Shown in pieces: positions 7,495-15,551 of a stretch of 29,876 nucleotides of DNA; within the stretch, counting starts at the first letter, position 1, and every line of letters starts with the position of its first letter. The position numbers and the translations under genes were made by a program. Origin of the DNA: a virus. A model generated the notes under the pieces. The model ran no database searches. It worked only from the letters and a program-made list of their open reading frames with translations, and was not told where the DNA came from. Where the stretch lies: positions 1 to 29,876 of IMG/VR virus record IMGVR_UViG_3300048839_000116. One strand, given 5' to 3'.

Positions 7495-9192
7495 ATGAGC
7501 ACTTACATGAAGGCGGGACAAGCGTGGCTCTACGACACCGACACGGGTGACATTGTTGGCGTCAAGGATCGGGACGGCGGCGAGTCGATATTTGGACGTA
7601 TTGTAACCGACGCCAACGGCAACGCCGTGCTAGTTGATCAAACAGGCGCTACAGTATCATTGCTCGGTGACATCCTCACTGTCGGGGCTGGCGGCATGTA
7701 CGCCACCATTCAAGAAGCAATTGACGCGGCGGGAAGCCGCATCGAGCTGGTTGATACGCTCACGGCAACAACTCTGCTCTCCACTAGCACAACACCTAGC
7801 ATGACCGCTGCAGGACTGACAGGTTTCAGCAAAACGCTCGGCTCTGGAGCGCACGGCGTTCTGGCACACGGTCTACTTCAGGTCAACGCCTCGACCAAGT
7901 ATTTCAAGATCAAGTCTTGGGATACGACGACAATTGACACGGTTGCCTACATCGAGTTGTACGAGAAATTTGATACGAGCATCGTAGCATCAGCGACGAT
8001 CCGCCTGTATCGGATCAACCCCGTCACGATTCTGCTGCTGCCAGGTGATCACAACACTACGACTATCCCGAGTACTGCGGGAACTCCAACCGGGACCGTG
8101 ATGCAACCCGGTATCAATATCGCGGCACTCGACGGTGCCAGCATAGCAATTTCCGAAAACACCAGTTCACCGAACTGGTTATTTCAAAATCTGTACGAGA
8201 ATACGTTTACAAACCTCACGTTCAAAGGCATCGAGGCGTGGGGTGACATGGACTCATTCGGCACGGTGTCGCCGGAGGCGTGGGGCGGCGCTGAACTGAC
8301 GTTCATCAATTGCAACATCGACCACCTCAACAACAATACCCACATGAATGGTGCTTCGCAGGCACCTGTCATCGCTGGCGGATTCACGCGATTTATCCGT
8401 AGTACCATCCGCGAAACGCGAAACGGCTGGTTTAAATATGGCGGTCGGGTAACAGCTAGCAACGACAACACGATTGTCGAATTCATCGACTCGGTGACGA
8501 TCCCGTACAACGATACCGACAGCATCGGCGGCAACATGAACCCGATGAGCATGGGCATGGCGGCTGCCACCGATCTTGGTACGTTCAACTTCTACAATCA
8601 TCGGATCGTTCAGCATATCGACTACGCCAACAAACCGAACGTCGCCGGCAGCGCCTTCGATAATTGGGGTGAGTTCTACATCGGCTCTCCGTGCATCGTG
8701 AACTGGTACGGTGGCTGCATCGACATCAAGAACACATCCGGCGTCGCGTCGAACACGGTAGGCATCGAGACCGGAGCCGCTGCCACGGTCAACCTGTTCA
8801 ACACCGCGATTCGCGCGTTCGGTACGGGCGCGACCGGCATCATCAACAACGGAGCGACCATCAACCTGCACAACACCTACGTCGAGGGCGCGACCAATTC
8901 GATCAACAACGTTTCTGGCACGGTGAACGTCGAGAAGGGCTGCACGCTGAATGGCCCTGTTACCGGCACGATCAGCTCCACGGTACGCGGTGTCGCTACG
9001 CTGGTTGGCGGTACTGTGACGGTCAACACGTCGAAGGTACACGCGAACAGCCGCATTAAGCTGTGCCACCAGACGACGGGTGGCACGCCTGGGATTCTCA
9101 CGCTCGGCACTGTCACGGCTGGCACTTCGTTCGTCATCAACAGCACCAGCGGCACGGATACAAGCACGGTGCTGTGGGAGCTTGAGCACTAG
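7495..9192 (+). CDS. Tail-spike/fibre-like beta-helix protein
   Basis: A 565-residue protein with AGGAGA seven bases before ATG. The N-terminus (AWLYDTDTGDIVGVKDRDGG, then TDANGNAVLVDQTGA) resembles virion-attachment domains of phage spikes. The middle is Thr/Asn/Gly-rich with short repeating strands (TFINCNIDHLNNNTHMNG; TINLHNTYVEGATNSINN), as in right-handed beta-helices. The last 65 residues (GVATLVGGTVTVNTSKV to the end) match a C-terminal domain common to phage fibres, probably for trimerisation. It is placed between portal and scaffold genes, not with the other spike, and is followed by a terminator, so it looks like an inserted receptor-binding module. It could instead be a head fibre. 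Confidence 0.75.
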   Translation: MSTYMKAGQAWLYDTDTGDIVGVKDRDGGESIFGRIVTDANGNAVLVDQTGATVSLLGDILTVGAGGMYATIQEAIDAAGSRIELVDTLTATTLLSTSTTPSMTAAGLTGFSKTLGSGAHGVLAHGLLQVNASTKYFKIKSWDTTTIDTVAYIELYEKFDTSIVASATIRLYRINPVTILLLPGDHNTTTIPSTAGTPTGTVMQPGINIAALDGASIAISENTSSPNWLFQNLYENTFTNLTFKGIEAWGDMDSFGTVSPEAWGGAELTFINCNIDHLNNNTHMNGASQAPVIAGGFTRFIRSTIRETRNGWFKYGGRVTASNDNTIVEFIDSVTIPYNDTDSIGGNMNPMSMGMAAATDLGTFNFYNHRIVQHIDYANKPNVAGSAFDNWGEFYIGSPCIVNWYGGCIDIKNTSGVASNTVGIETGAAATVNLFNTAIRAFGTGATGIINNGATINLHNTYVEGATNSINNVSGTVNVEKGCTLNGPVTGTISSTVRGVATLVGGTVTVNTSKVHANSRIKLCHQTTGGTPGILTLGTVTAGTSFVINSTSGTDTSTVLWELEH

Positions 9193-9234
9193 CTAGTGCA
9201 ATCCGCCTGAACCCCATGACCTTCGCCTCCGTCG

Positions 9235-9263
9235 AAACCGCCTCACAAGGGCGGTTTCTTGTT
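9235..9263 (+). terminator. Rho-independent terminator after spike gene
   Basis: A perfect 8-bp stem, AAACCGCC (9235-9242) with GGCGGTTT (9250-9257), loop of seven bases, followed by CTTGTT. It separates the spike gene from the promoter at 9278. Confidence 0.8.
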
Positions 9264-9277
9264 GCCTGCCATTCTTG

Positions 9278-9310
9278 GGTGCGCGTACCTCAAGCATCAC
9301 AGCATAGATT
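9278..9310 (+). promoter_or_regulatory. Phage late-type promoter, copy 2
   Basis: GGTGCGCGTA (9278-9287), 17 bases, TAGATT (9305-9310). It matches copy 1 also in parts of the spacer (CC, CAAGC, GCA before TAGATT). The ATG at 9317 lies six bases after the -10 box with no Shine-Dalgarno sequence, so the mRNA should be leaderless. It would drive the capsid module. Confidence 0.8.
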
Positions 9311-9316
9311 GCCATC

Positions 9317-9661
9317 ATGAGCAGTTACGACCCGACCGACATCCGCAGCCAGGAGCGCGCGAAGGAAGATACGGCAACGCGCAACAAGCTGGCGAAGGAT
9401 ACGGAAGCGTCGGATGTTAAGTGGTTGATGAAGTGCAGGCAGGGGCGCCGGATTGTGTGGCGCTTGCTGGATCAGGCTGGCGTGTTCCGGCTTTCGTTCA
9501 ACACCAACAGTATGCAGATGGCGTTCAACGAAGGAAACCGCAACAACGGCAACCGCCTGCTGGCAATCATCCACGCATCCTGCCCCGAGCTTTACACGGT
9601 CATGCTGAAAGAAGCGACCGCAATCGAGGAAAGAAATGGAACCGACTCAACAGACGACTGA
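9317..9661 (+). CDS. Bbp19-family phage protein
   Basis: A 114-residue protein matching Bordetella phage BPP-1 Bbp19: YDPTDIRSQERAK at the N-terminus, the DVKWLMKCRQGRRIVWRLL block (residues about 33-52) and RLSFNTNSMQMAFNEGNRNN (57-76). The family's role is not settled; the gene is always near the scaffold and capsid genes, so a part in head assembly is likely. It is the first gene after promoter copy 2. No ribosome-binding site precedes the ATG, which fits leaderless initiation. Its end overlaps the scaffold gene by 26 bases. Confidence 0.88.
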   Translation: MSSYDPTDIRSQERAKEDTATRNKLAKDTEASDVKWLMKCRQGRRIVWRLLDQAGVFRLSFNTNSMQMAFNEGNRNNGNRLLAIIHASCPELYTVMLKEATAIEERNGTDSTDD

Positions 9662-10286
9662 AGCCGCAAATCCCACTGAAGGCGCAGCCACGTCCACGAC
9701 GGCCGCAACGGAAGCCGCTACCGCAGCGGCAGCCGCCGGCCAAACTCAGCAGGCAACCGAAGGGCAGACCACCGAGGCCACCACAACGGCCGAGGCCGGC
9801 AAGACCGAAGGCGAGCAGGCGAATCCGCAGGGCACACCAGAGGCATACGAGTTCAAGGCTCCTGAAGGCCGGCAGTTCGACCCCAAGGTGCTCGAAGGAT
9901 TCTCGGAAGCCGCCAAGGAATTGAACCTTCCGCAAGAAGCAGCGCAAGCGATACTCGACAAGATCGCGCCCGCGCTCGCCGCCAAGCAGGAAGAAGCACT
10001 GGCGAACGTCCGTGAGCAATGGCAGAACGATTCCAAGGCGGACAAGGAGTTCGGCGGCGACAAGCTGACCGAAAACCTCGCCTTGGCGAAGAAGGCCATC
10101 GACACCTTCGGCACGCCTGAACTGCGCACGCTGCTGGATGAAACCGGACTTGGCAATCATCCGGAACTGATCCGGGCGTTTGTCAGGGCCGGCAAGGCAA
10201 TCAGTGAAGATGGATTCGTCCCTGGCCGCTCCGGCAACGTGGCGCAGGCCGATCCGGCAAAACGTATGTTTCCCAACATGAATTAA
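9636..10286 (+). CDS. Capsid scaffolding protein
   Basis: A 216-residue acidic protein. The first 70 residues are a low-complexity Thr/Ala/Glu/Gln tail. Residues about 75-170 form the helical scaffold-type region (FDPKVLEGFSEAAKELNLPQ; EALANVREQWQNDSKADKEFGG; TPELRTLLDETGLGNHPELI), and the protein ends in a basic KRMFPNMN tail that probably contacts capsid. Its location directly before the major capsid gene fits. An AGGAAAG site precedes the ATG. The long overlap with the Bbp19 gene suggests translational coupling. Confidence 0.87.
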   Translation: MEPTQQTTEAANPTEGAATSTTAATEAATAAAAAGQTQQATEGQTTEATTTAEAGKTEGEQANPQGTPEAYEFKAPEGRQFDPKVLEGFSEAAKELNLPQEAAQAILDKIAPALAAKQEEALANVREQWQNDSKADKEFGGDKLTENLALAKKAIDTFGTPELRTLLDETGLGNHPELIRAFVRAGKAISEDGFVPGRSGNVAQADPAKRMFPNMN

Positions 10287-10298
10287 CAGGAGTCAACC

Positions 10299-11297
10299 AT
10301 GACGACGCTCGCTACTACTCACCCCACCCTGCTCGATCTGACCAAGCGGCTCGACCCTGACGGCAAGATCGCCACCATCAGCGAAATGCTGACGCAGACC
10401 AACGAAGTCCTTGAAGACATGGTCTGGGTCGAAGGTAACTTGCCGACCGGCCACCGCACCACTGTCCGTACCGGCCTGCCGACCCCGACCTGGCGCAAGC
10501 TGTATGGCGGCGTCCAGCCCGGCAAGTCGCGCGTCCTGCAAGTCACCGACGCCTGCGGCATGCTGGAAGCCTACGCCGAAGTGGACAAGGCACTGGCCGA
10601 CCTCAACGGCAACACCGCTGCTTTCCGCCTGTCTGAGGATCGAGCCCACATCGAGGGCATCAACCAGGAACTCGTCTCGACGCTGTTCTACGGCAACGAG
10701 TCGACCGAGCCGGAAGCCTTCACCGGATTCGCTCCTCGCTTCAACGACCAGGCGGCCGAGAACGGCACCAACATCCTGACCTCGGCGGCTACCCCGGACG
10801 GTTCCGACAACGCCTCGATCTGGCTGGTTGTGTGGGGGCCGAACACTGTCCACGGCATCTACCCGAAGGGTTCGATGGCCGGCCTGCACATGGAAGACAA
10901 AGGGCAGGTCACCATTGAGAACATCGACGGCGCCGGCGGCCGGATGGAAGCCTACCGCACGCACTACCGCTGGGATTGCGGCCTGTCCGTGCGAGACTGG
11001 CGCTATGTCGTGCGCATCAACTTCGACCTGGAGGACATCGTTGCGTCTGGCGCAACCGGCCCCGTGCTCGACTCGCTGATGCGCAAGGCGATGCGCCGCA
11101 TCCCCAGCCTCGGCATGGGGCGCCCGGCCTTCTACGCCAACCGCGACACCCTCGACGCCATCGATGACCAGGCGGCCAACAAAGGCACCCTGGCGTTCAA
11201 GACGGTCGAGGACGCGCAGGGCAAGCTGGTCAACAAGTTCCTGGGCGTTCCCATCCGCCGCGTCGACGCCCTGCTGTCGACCGAATCCGGCATCTAA
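10299..11297 (+). CDS. Major capsid protein (Bbp17-like, HK97 fold expected)
   Basis: A 332-residue protein with AGGAG before the ATG. It matches the BPP-1 type major capsid family: LLDLTKRLDPDGKIATISEM at the start, then the LEDMVWVEGNLPTGHRTTVR block near 37-57, YGNESTEPEAFTGFAPRF near 131-148, and a C-terminal FLGVPIRRVDALLSTES. In this lineage the capsid lattice is stabilised by a separate cement protein, here encoded next. The expected T=7 shell is family knowledge. Confidence 0.93.
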   Translation: MTTLATTHPTLLDLTKRLDPDGKIATISEMLTQTNEVLEDMVWVEGNLPTGHRTTVRTGLPTPTWRKLYGGVQPGKSRVLQVTDACGMLEAYAEVDKALADLNGNTAAFRLSEDRAHIEGINQELVSTLFYGNESTEPEAFTGFAPRFNDQAAENGTNILTSAATPDGSDNASIWLVVWGPNTVHGIYPKGSMAGLHMEDKGQVTIENIDGAGGRMEAYRTHYRWDCGLSVRDWRYVVRINFDLEDIVASGATGPVLDSLMRKAMRRIPSLGMGRPAFYANRDTLDAIDDQAANKGTLAFKTVEDAQGKLVNKFLGVPIRRVDALLSTESGI

Positions 11298-11305
11298 ACT
11301 GTGAA

Positions 11306-11325
11306 GCCCCAGCTGAGTCCGGGGC
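11306..11325 (+). terminator. Hairpin between capsid and cement genes (attenuator or processing site)
   Basis: GCCCC (11306-11310) pairs with GGGGC (11321-11325) around a ten-base loop. There is no T run after it, so it is unlikely to stop transcription fully; it may tune the ratio of capsid to cement message or protect the 3' end. Confidence 0.35.
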
Positions 11326-11347
11326 AATCTAACGAAAGGACTGCACC

Positions 11348-11788
11348 ATGATTCTCGACAACTTCCTCGAATTCGCTGACGCGGCCGCCATCGCGCTCAA
11401 CACCACCAACGCCATCGCGCCGAATACGGACGTGATCGACCTCGGCGCTTCGCAGACGCTGAAGGACATCGGCAACGGTGAACCGCTGTATCTGGTCATC
11501 CAGGTCGATACAGCGTTTGGCGGCGCCGGCAACGTCACCTTTGACCTGGTATCCGACAGCACCGCCAACCTGGCGACCTCGAAGACCACGCACCTGACCA
11601 CTGGCGCGATCGCTTACACCGCATACACCGCTGGACGCACGTTCATCTACCCGCTGCCCGTCGAGCAGACCTACGAGCGGTATCTTGGTCTGTGGGAAAC
11701 CGCGAGCGGCAACCTGACCAGCGGCAAGATCAACGCCTTCCTCACGGCCAACCCGGCCAAGTGGATCGCAACGCCTGACGGCATCTGA
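11348..11788 (+). CDS. Bbp16-family capsid cement protein
   Basis: A 146-residue protein matching the Bbp16-family cement (decoration) protein of BPP-1: start ILDNFLEFADAAAI, the LGASQTLKDIGNGEPLYLVIQV block (about 31-54), and mostly beta content through the middle, as in jellyroll cement proteins. Such proteins sit as trimers on the outside of the shell and lock it. AAAGGA precedes the ATG. Immediate position after the capsid gene supports the call. Confidence 0.87.
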   Translation: MILDNFLEFADAAAIALNTTNAIAPNTDVIDLGASQTLKDIGNGEPLYLVIQVDTAFGGAGNVTFDLVSDSTANLATSKTTHLTTGAIAYTAYTAGRTFIYPLPVEQTYERYLGLWETASGNLTSGKINAFLTANPAKWIATPDGI

Positions 11789-11796
11789 GGTCTGAC

Positions 11797-12015
11797 ATGA
11801 AAGTAATCGCCAACACGTTGGGGTTTTACGGCGGTTCACGTCGCCGCCCCGGTGATGTGTTCGAGGTGCCGGATGGCACTAAGGGCAAGTGGTTCACGCC
11901 AGCCGACAAGGCCAAGCCGAAAGGCAAGGCCAAGCCGGAAGACAAGTCGCCTGAAACCCTGTCCGAACTTGCCCACGCCGAACACAAGGCGCAGGGCGAT
12001 GACGCGCTGGTTTAA
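11797..12015 (+). CDS. Small lysine-rich head-module protein, unknown
   Basis: A 72-residue protein. The first 35 residues (IANTLGFYGGSRRRPGDVFEVPD) resemble a small beta domain found in uncharacterised phage head proteins. The rest is a Lys/Pro-rich linker (DKAKPKGKAKPEDK) and an acidic helix. It lies eight bases after the cement gene and is the last gene before a strong terminator, so it belongs to the capsid operon. Function not recognised. Confidence 0.7.
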   Translation: MKVIANTLGFYGGSRRRPGDVFEVPDGTKGKWFTPADKAKPKGKAKPEDKSPETLSELAHAEHKAQGDDALV

Positions 12016-12038
12016 CGAGTCCTCCCGGCAGTAACTTC

Positions 12039-12063
12039 CGGGGGCCATTGCGCCCCCGTTTTT
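12039..12063 (+). terminator. Rho-independent terminator after capsid operon
   Basis: CGGGGGC (12039-12045) pairs with GCCCCCG (12052-12058), six-base loop, then TTTTT (12059-12063). A textbook terminator that closes the capsid operon; tail genes beyond it need read-through or another promoter, and none of the GGTGCGCGTA type lies between here and 12082. Confidence 0.88.
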
Positions 12064-12081
12064 GAATGATGGGGGAATGCC

Positions 12082-12690
12082 TTGAGCAGCGAAATCGACA
12101 TCTGCAACCTCGCCCTTGCCCGACTTGGTGACGATGCCACTGTGGCGAGCATCGACCCGCCCGAGGGTTCCGCGCAGGCCGAGCAATGCGCGCGGTTCTA
12201 TTCCATCGCTCGGGACACCATGCTGGAAATGCACGACTGGCGTTTCGCCACCAAGCGCGTGGTGCTGGCGCTGTCCGCCGCTTCCGACACATGGGAATGG
12301 GCGTATGCCTACGCCGTTCCAGCCAACTACCTGCGCCTGCTGAAGATCCTGCCCGAAACGGGCAGCGCGCAGGATGACACCGAAGCGTTCGACCAGATGG
12401 TTGATGCGGACGATGGTCAGGTTATCCTCACCAACTGCGCCAACGCGAGCCTGATCTACACCACACGGGTCACGGACACCACGCGCTTCTCGCCGCTGTT
12501 CGTCGATGCCCTGGGCTGGCTGCTGGCCTCATACCTGGCCGGGCCGATCATCAAGGGCGATGCCGGCAAGGCTGAGAGCAAGGCCTGTCTCGGTCACTTC
12601 GGCATGACGCTGGCACAGGCGAAGATTTCAGACGCCAATCAGCGCAAGACCACGCCGACGCATAACCCGGCCTGGATCGCGGGGCGCTGA
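12082..12690 (+). CDS. Head-tail adaptor (T7 gp11-like tail tubular protein A)
   Basis: A 202-residue protein starting at TTG, with GGGGGAA upstream. The start SEIDICNLALARLGDDATV is diagnostic of the podoviral adaptor/tail tubular A family, followed by RFYSIARDTMLEMHDWRFAT near 37-56 and LLASYLAGPIIKGD near 150. It forms the ring that connects portal to nozzle. The next gene begins directly after the stop, matching the gp11-gp12 order of T7. Confidence 0.85.
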   Translation: MSSEIDICNLALARLGDDATVASIDPPEGSAQAEQCARFYSIARDTMLEMHDWRFATKRVVLALSAASDTWEWAYAYAVPANYLRLLKILPETGSAQDDTEAFDQMVDADDGQVILTNCANASLIYTTRVTDTTRFSPLFVDALGWLLASYLAGPIIKGDAGKAESKACLGHFGMTLAQAKISDANQRKTTPTHNPAWIAGR

Positions 12691-12691
12691 G

Positions 12692-14878
12692 ATGGCGAAC
12701 ATCCGCAACCTGCAGCGCTCGTTCAGTGGTGGCGAAGTCACACCGGAACTGTTCGGGCGGATTGACGATGCGAAGTATCAGTCCGGCCTCGCGCTGTGCA
12801 GGAACTTTATCCCCAAGCCGCACGGTCCAGCCGAGAACCGCGCCGGCTTCGAGTACGTGCGCGTGGTCAAGGACTCGACCAAGAAGGTCAAGCTGCTGTC
12901 GTTCACCTACTCGACCACGCAGACGATGGTACTGGAAATGGGGGCCGGCTATTTCCGCTTTCATACCGCAGGGGCAACGCTGCTGGCCGGAAGTACTGCC
13001 GCCTACAATGGGGCAACGGCGTATGTGATTGGAGATATGTGCACCAGCGCTGGGGTAAATTATTACTGCATCGCCGCCACCACTGGCAACGCGCCGCCAA
13101 ACGCGACCTACTGGTATCCGATGCCTGCGACCGGGGAATACGAGATTCCCAACCCCTACGCAGAAGCCGACCTGTTCGACATCCATTATGTGCAGTCAGC
13201 CGACGTGCTTACCCTGGTTCATCCTGGCTACGCGCCGCGCGAACTCAGGCGTTATGGCGCGACCAACTGGCAACTGGCGGCGGTTTCATTCGCTGCTGCG
13301 ATTGCAGCGCCCACCGGGCAGAGCGCAACCCCGAGCGCGGTCGATGCGACTTATACGTACAAGTACGTAATCACCACGATCAGCGCGGATGGTATGAGCG
13401 AGTCGGTCGGCTCCAGTCCGGCCACCTGTACCGGCAACCTGTTTACGTCTGGATTCACCGTCACCGTTGCATGGTCGGCAGTGACGGGCGCCTCGCGCTA
13501 CTACGTCTACAAATTGCAGGGCGGCTCCTACGGCTACATCGGCAGCACGACCGGGCTTTCCATCGTCGACGACAACATCGCGCCCGACATGAGCAAGACC
13601 CCGCCGACCTATGACACCGTGTTCGGCGGCGCGGGCGATTACCCGGCTGCGGTTTCCTACTTCGAGCAGCGGCGTGTGTTCGCCGGCACCGGCAACAAGC
13701 CGCAGAACATCTGGATGACGAAATCAGGCACCGAGTCGGACTTCAGCTATTCCCTGCCGGTGAAGGATGACGACCGTATCGCGTTCAAGGTGGCGGCGCG
13801 GGAAGCCAACACCATCCGCCATATCGTGCCGATGTCGGGCCTGGTGCTGCTGACCTCTGCCGCCGAATGGCGGGTGACATCGGTCAATTCCGACGCCATC
13901 ACCCCGGCAACCATCAGCGTGCGCCCGCAGTCCTACGTCGGCGCGTCCAACGTCCAGCCGGCCATCATCAACAACACCCTGCTGTATTGCGCTGCCCGTG
14001 GTGGGCACGTGCGGGAACTGGCGTACAACCAGGACGCGGCCGGCTTCATTACCGGCGATCTGTGCCTGCGTGCGCCGCACCTGTTCGACGGCCTGGCCAT
14101 CAGCGACATGGCATATTCCAAGGCGCCGCAGCCGGTCGTGTGGTTCGTCAGCAGCAACGGCAAGCTGATCGGGCTGACCTACGTCCCTGAACAGCAGGTC
14201 GGCGCCTGGCACCAGCACGACACAGATGGGCTGTTCGAGTCGGTCTGTGTGGTGGCTGAAGGCGACGAAGATGTACTGTATGTGGTGGTCAAGCGCAACA
14301 TCAACGGGTCTGACGTGCGCTACGTCGAGCGCCTGCATTCGCGCCAGTTCACAGCGCAGGAAGATGCATTTTTTGTTGATTGCGGCCTGACCTATAACGG
14401 CGTGGCGGCGGATACCATCACCGGGCTGGATCACCTTGAAGGAGAGACGGTTTCAATCCTTGCCGATGGCGCCGTTCATCCGCAGAAGGTGGTGACGGGT
14501 GGTTCGATCACACTCGACGTTGAGGCCAGCGTGGTACAGGTCGGGCTTCCCATCACCGCCGACCTGCAGACCTTGCCGATGGCGGCGATGCTGAATGACG
14601 GCAGCTACGGCCAGGGACATGCCAAGAACGTCAACAAGGTGTGGCTCAGGGTCTACCGTTCCAGCGGGATATTCGTCGGGCCATCATTCACCAATCTAAC
14701 CGAGGTCAAGCAGCGCACCACTGAGGTTTACGGCGCCCCGCCAGCACTAAGGAGCGAGGAAGTCTCGGTTGCCGTTTCGCCATCCTGGGGCAACGGCGCG
14801 CAGATTTGCGTTCGCCAGTCCGACCCTCTGCCTCTGACCGTTGTCGCCATGACGCTGGAAGTTGCGCTCGGTGGATAA
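12692..14878 (+). CDS. Tail nozzle protein (T7 gp12-like tail tubular protein B)
   Basis: A 728-residue protein that begins IRNLQRSFSGGEVTPELFGR, then YQSGLALCRNFIPKPHGPAENR, the characteristic N-terminus of the podoviral nozzle family. The LVHPGYAPRELRRYG motif lies near 177-191, and a YFEQRRVFAGT block follows about 150 residues later. A fibronectin-like insert (TYTYKYVITTISADGMSESVG region) gives about half of the family its extra bulk. Hexameric nozzles close the tail and carry spikes. No terminator follows; promoter copy 3 starts directly after the stop. Confidence 0.9.
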   Translation: MANIRNLQRSFSGGEVTPELFGRIDDAKYQSGLALCRNFIPKPHGPAENRAGFEYVRVVKDSTKKVKLLSFTYSTTQTMVLEMGAGYFRFHTAGATLLAGSTAAYNGATAYVIGDMCTSAGVNYYCIAATTGNAPPNATYWYPMPATGEYEIPNPYAEADLFDIHYVQSADVLTLVHPGYAPRELRRYGATNWQLAAVSFAAAIAAPTGQSATPSAVDATYTYKYVITTISADGMSESVGSSPATCTGNLFTSGFTVTVAWSAVTGASRYYVYKLQGGSYGYIGSTTGLSIVDDNIAPDMSKTPPTYDTVFGGAGDYPAAVSYFEQRRVFAGTGNKPQNIWMTKSGTESDFSYSLPVKDDDRIAFKVAAREANTIRHIVPMSGLVLLTSAAEWRVTSVNSDAITPATISVRPQSYVGASNVQPAIINNTLLYCAARGGHVRELAYNQDAAGFITGDLCLRAPHLFDGLAISDMAYSKAPQPVVWFVSSNGKLIGLTYVPEQQVGAWHQHDTDGLFESVCVVAEGDEDVLYVVVKRNINGSDVRYVERLHSRQFTAQEDAFFVDCGLTYNGVAADTITGLDHLEGETVSILADGAVHPQKVVTGGSITLDVEASVVQVGLPITADLQTLPMAAMLNDGSYGQGHAKNVNKVWLRVYRSSGIFVGPSFTNLTEVKQRTTEVYGAPPALRSEEVSVAVSPSWGNGAQICVRQSDPLPLTVVAMTLEVALGG

Positions 14879-14911
14879 GGTGCGCGTATCCGCATGAGCG
14901 GGCGGTATTTT
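14879..14911 (+). promoter_or_regulatory. Phage late-type promoter, copy 3
   Basis: GGTGCGCGTA (14879-14888), 17 bases, TATTTT (14906-14911). The decamer starts right after the nozzle stop codon. The expected RNA start is about 14918, leaving a short leader with AGGAGG (14925-14930) before the ATG at 14935. It would drive the ejected-protein operon. Confidence 0.75.
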
Positions 14912-14934
14912 CAGGGCATTGACCAGGAGGCGGC

Positions 14935-15546
14935 ATGTCGTTTGCAATAAGTTCCGTCGCGCTGCAAACCGTTGGCATGTTCACCAACGCCATCGGCGCG
15001 CGCCAGTCCGCCAAATCGAACCAGCTTAACCTCGAAGGCCAGGCGATCATTGCCGACGCCAACTCAAGGATGGCGCTGGCTGCTGGCGCGTCTGCTGCTG
15101 GTGCAGCGACAGCAGCGGCCGGGGTGGCGGCATCCAACGCCCGCGCCAAGGCCGAGGATGATGTCGTCAAGCTGATGAAGAAGGGCGCCCAGGTCAAGGG
15201 TTCCCAGCGGGCCAGCATGGCGGCGCGCGGTCTGGATATGTCGGAAGGCACGCCAGTCGAGATTCAGGCCAGCACCGATACCGTGATGTGGGACGAGATT
15301 GATTCGGTGCGGGCCGACGCCGCACGTGCTGCGTGGGGATATGAGGCGAGCGGTTCGGCGCAGGCCGCGTCGATCATGGCCGGGGCGCAGGCGCAGTCGT
15401 TCAACTACAGCATGGAGGCCGGCGCGGCGCGTGGTTCGGCCAAGAGCATCAGCCCGAATTCCGCGTTCAGTTCCTCGCTGCTGTCCGGTGCCGCCCAGGT
15501 TGCCGGCAAGTGGTACGGGCTTTCCAAGGAGGGCGCTTTCGCCTGA
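14935..15546 (+). CDS. Internal virion (core/ejection) protein, T7 gp14-like
   Basis: A 203-residue, Ala/Ser/Gly-rich helical protein with a hydrophobic N-terminus (FAISSVALQTVGMF) and the GARQSAKSNQLNLEGQA and VKGSQRASMAARGLDMSEGTP segments seen in gp14-like core proteins of podoviruses. These proteins are ejected first and form the outer-membrane part of the DNA channel. AGGAGG lies four bases before the ATG. It is first in a three-gene core operon of increasing size, as in T7 gp14-15-16. Confidence 0.82.
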   Translation: MSFAISSVALQTVGMFTNAIGARQSAKSNQLNLEGQAIIADANSRMALAAGASAAGAATAAAGVAASNARAKAEDDVVKLMKKGAQVKGSQRASMAARGLDMSEGTPVEIQASTDTVMWDEIDSVRADAARAAWGYEASGSAQAASIMAGAQAQSFNYSMEAGAARGSAKSISPNSAFSSSLLSGAAQVAGKWYGLSKEGAFA

Positions 15547-15551
15547 GAACC

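Noticed and set aside
8254-9189. A 311-codon minus-strand frame inside the first spike gene.
   Set aside because: Its translation is Arg/Val/Asp repeats that mirror the Thr/Asn/Gly repeats of the spike; no start site and no domain.
7495-9192. Diversity-generating retroelement, as in the related phage BPP-1.
   Set aside because: No reverse transcriptase, template repeat or adenine-biased variable repeat is seen at the ends of either spike gene in this window.
14340-14878. Possible terminator at the end of the nozzle gene before promoter copy 3.
   Set aside because: No GC stem with a T run is present; the promoter starts directly after the stop codon.
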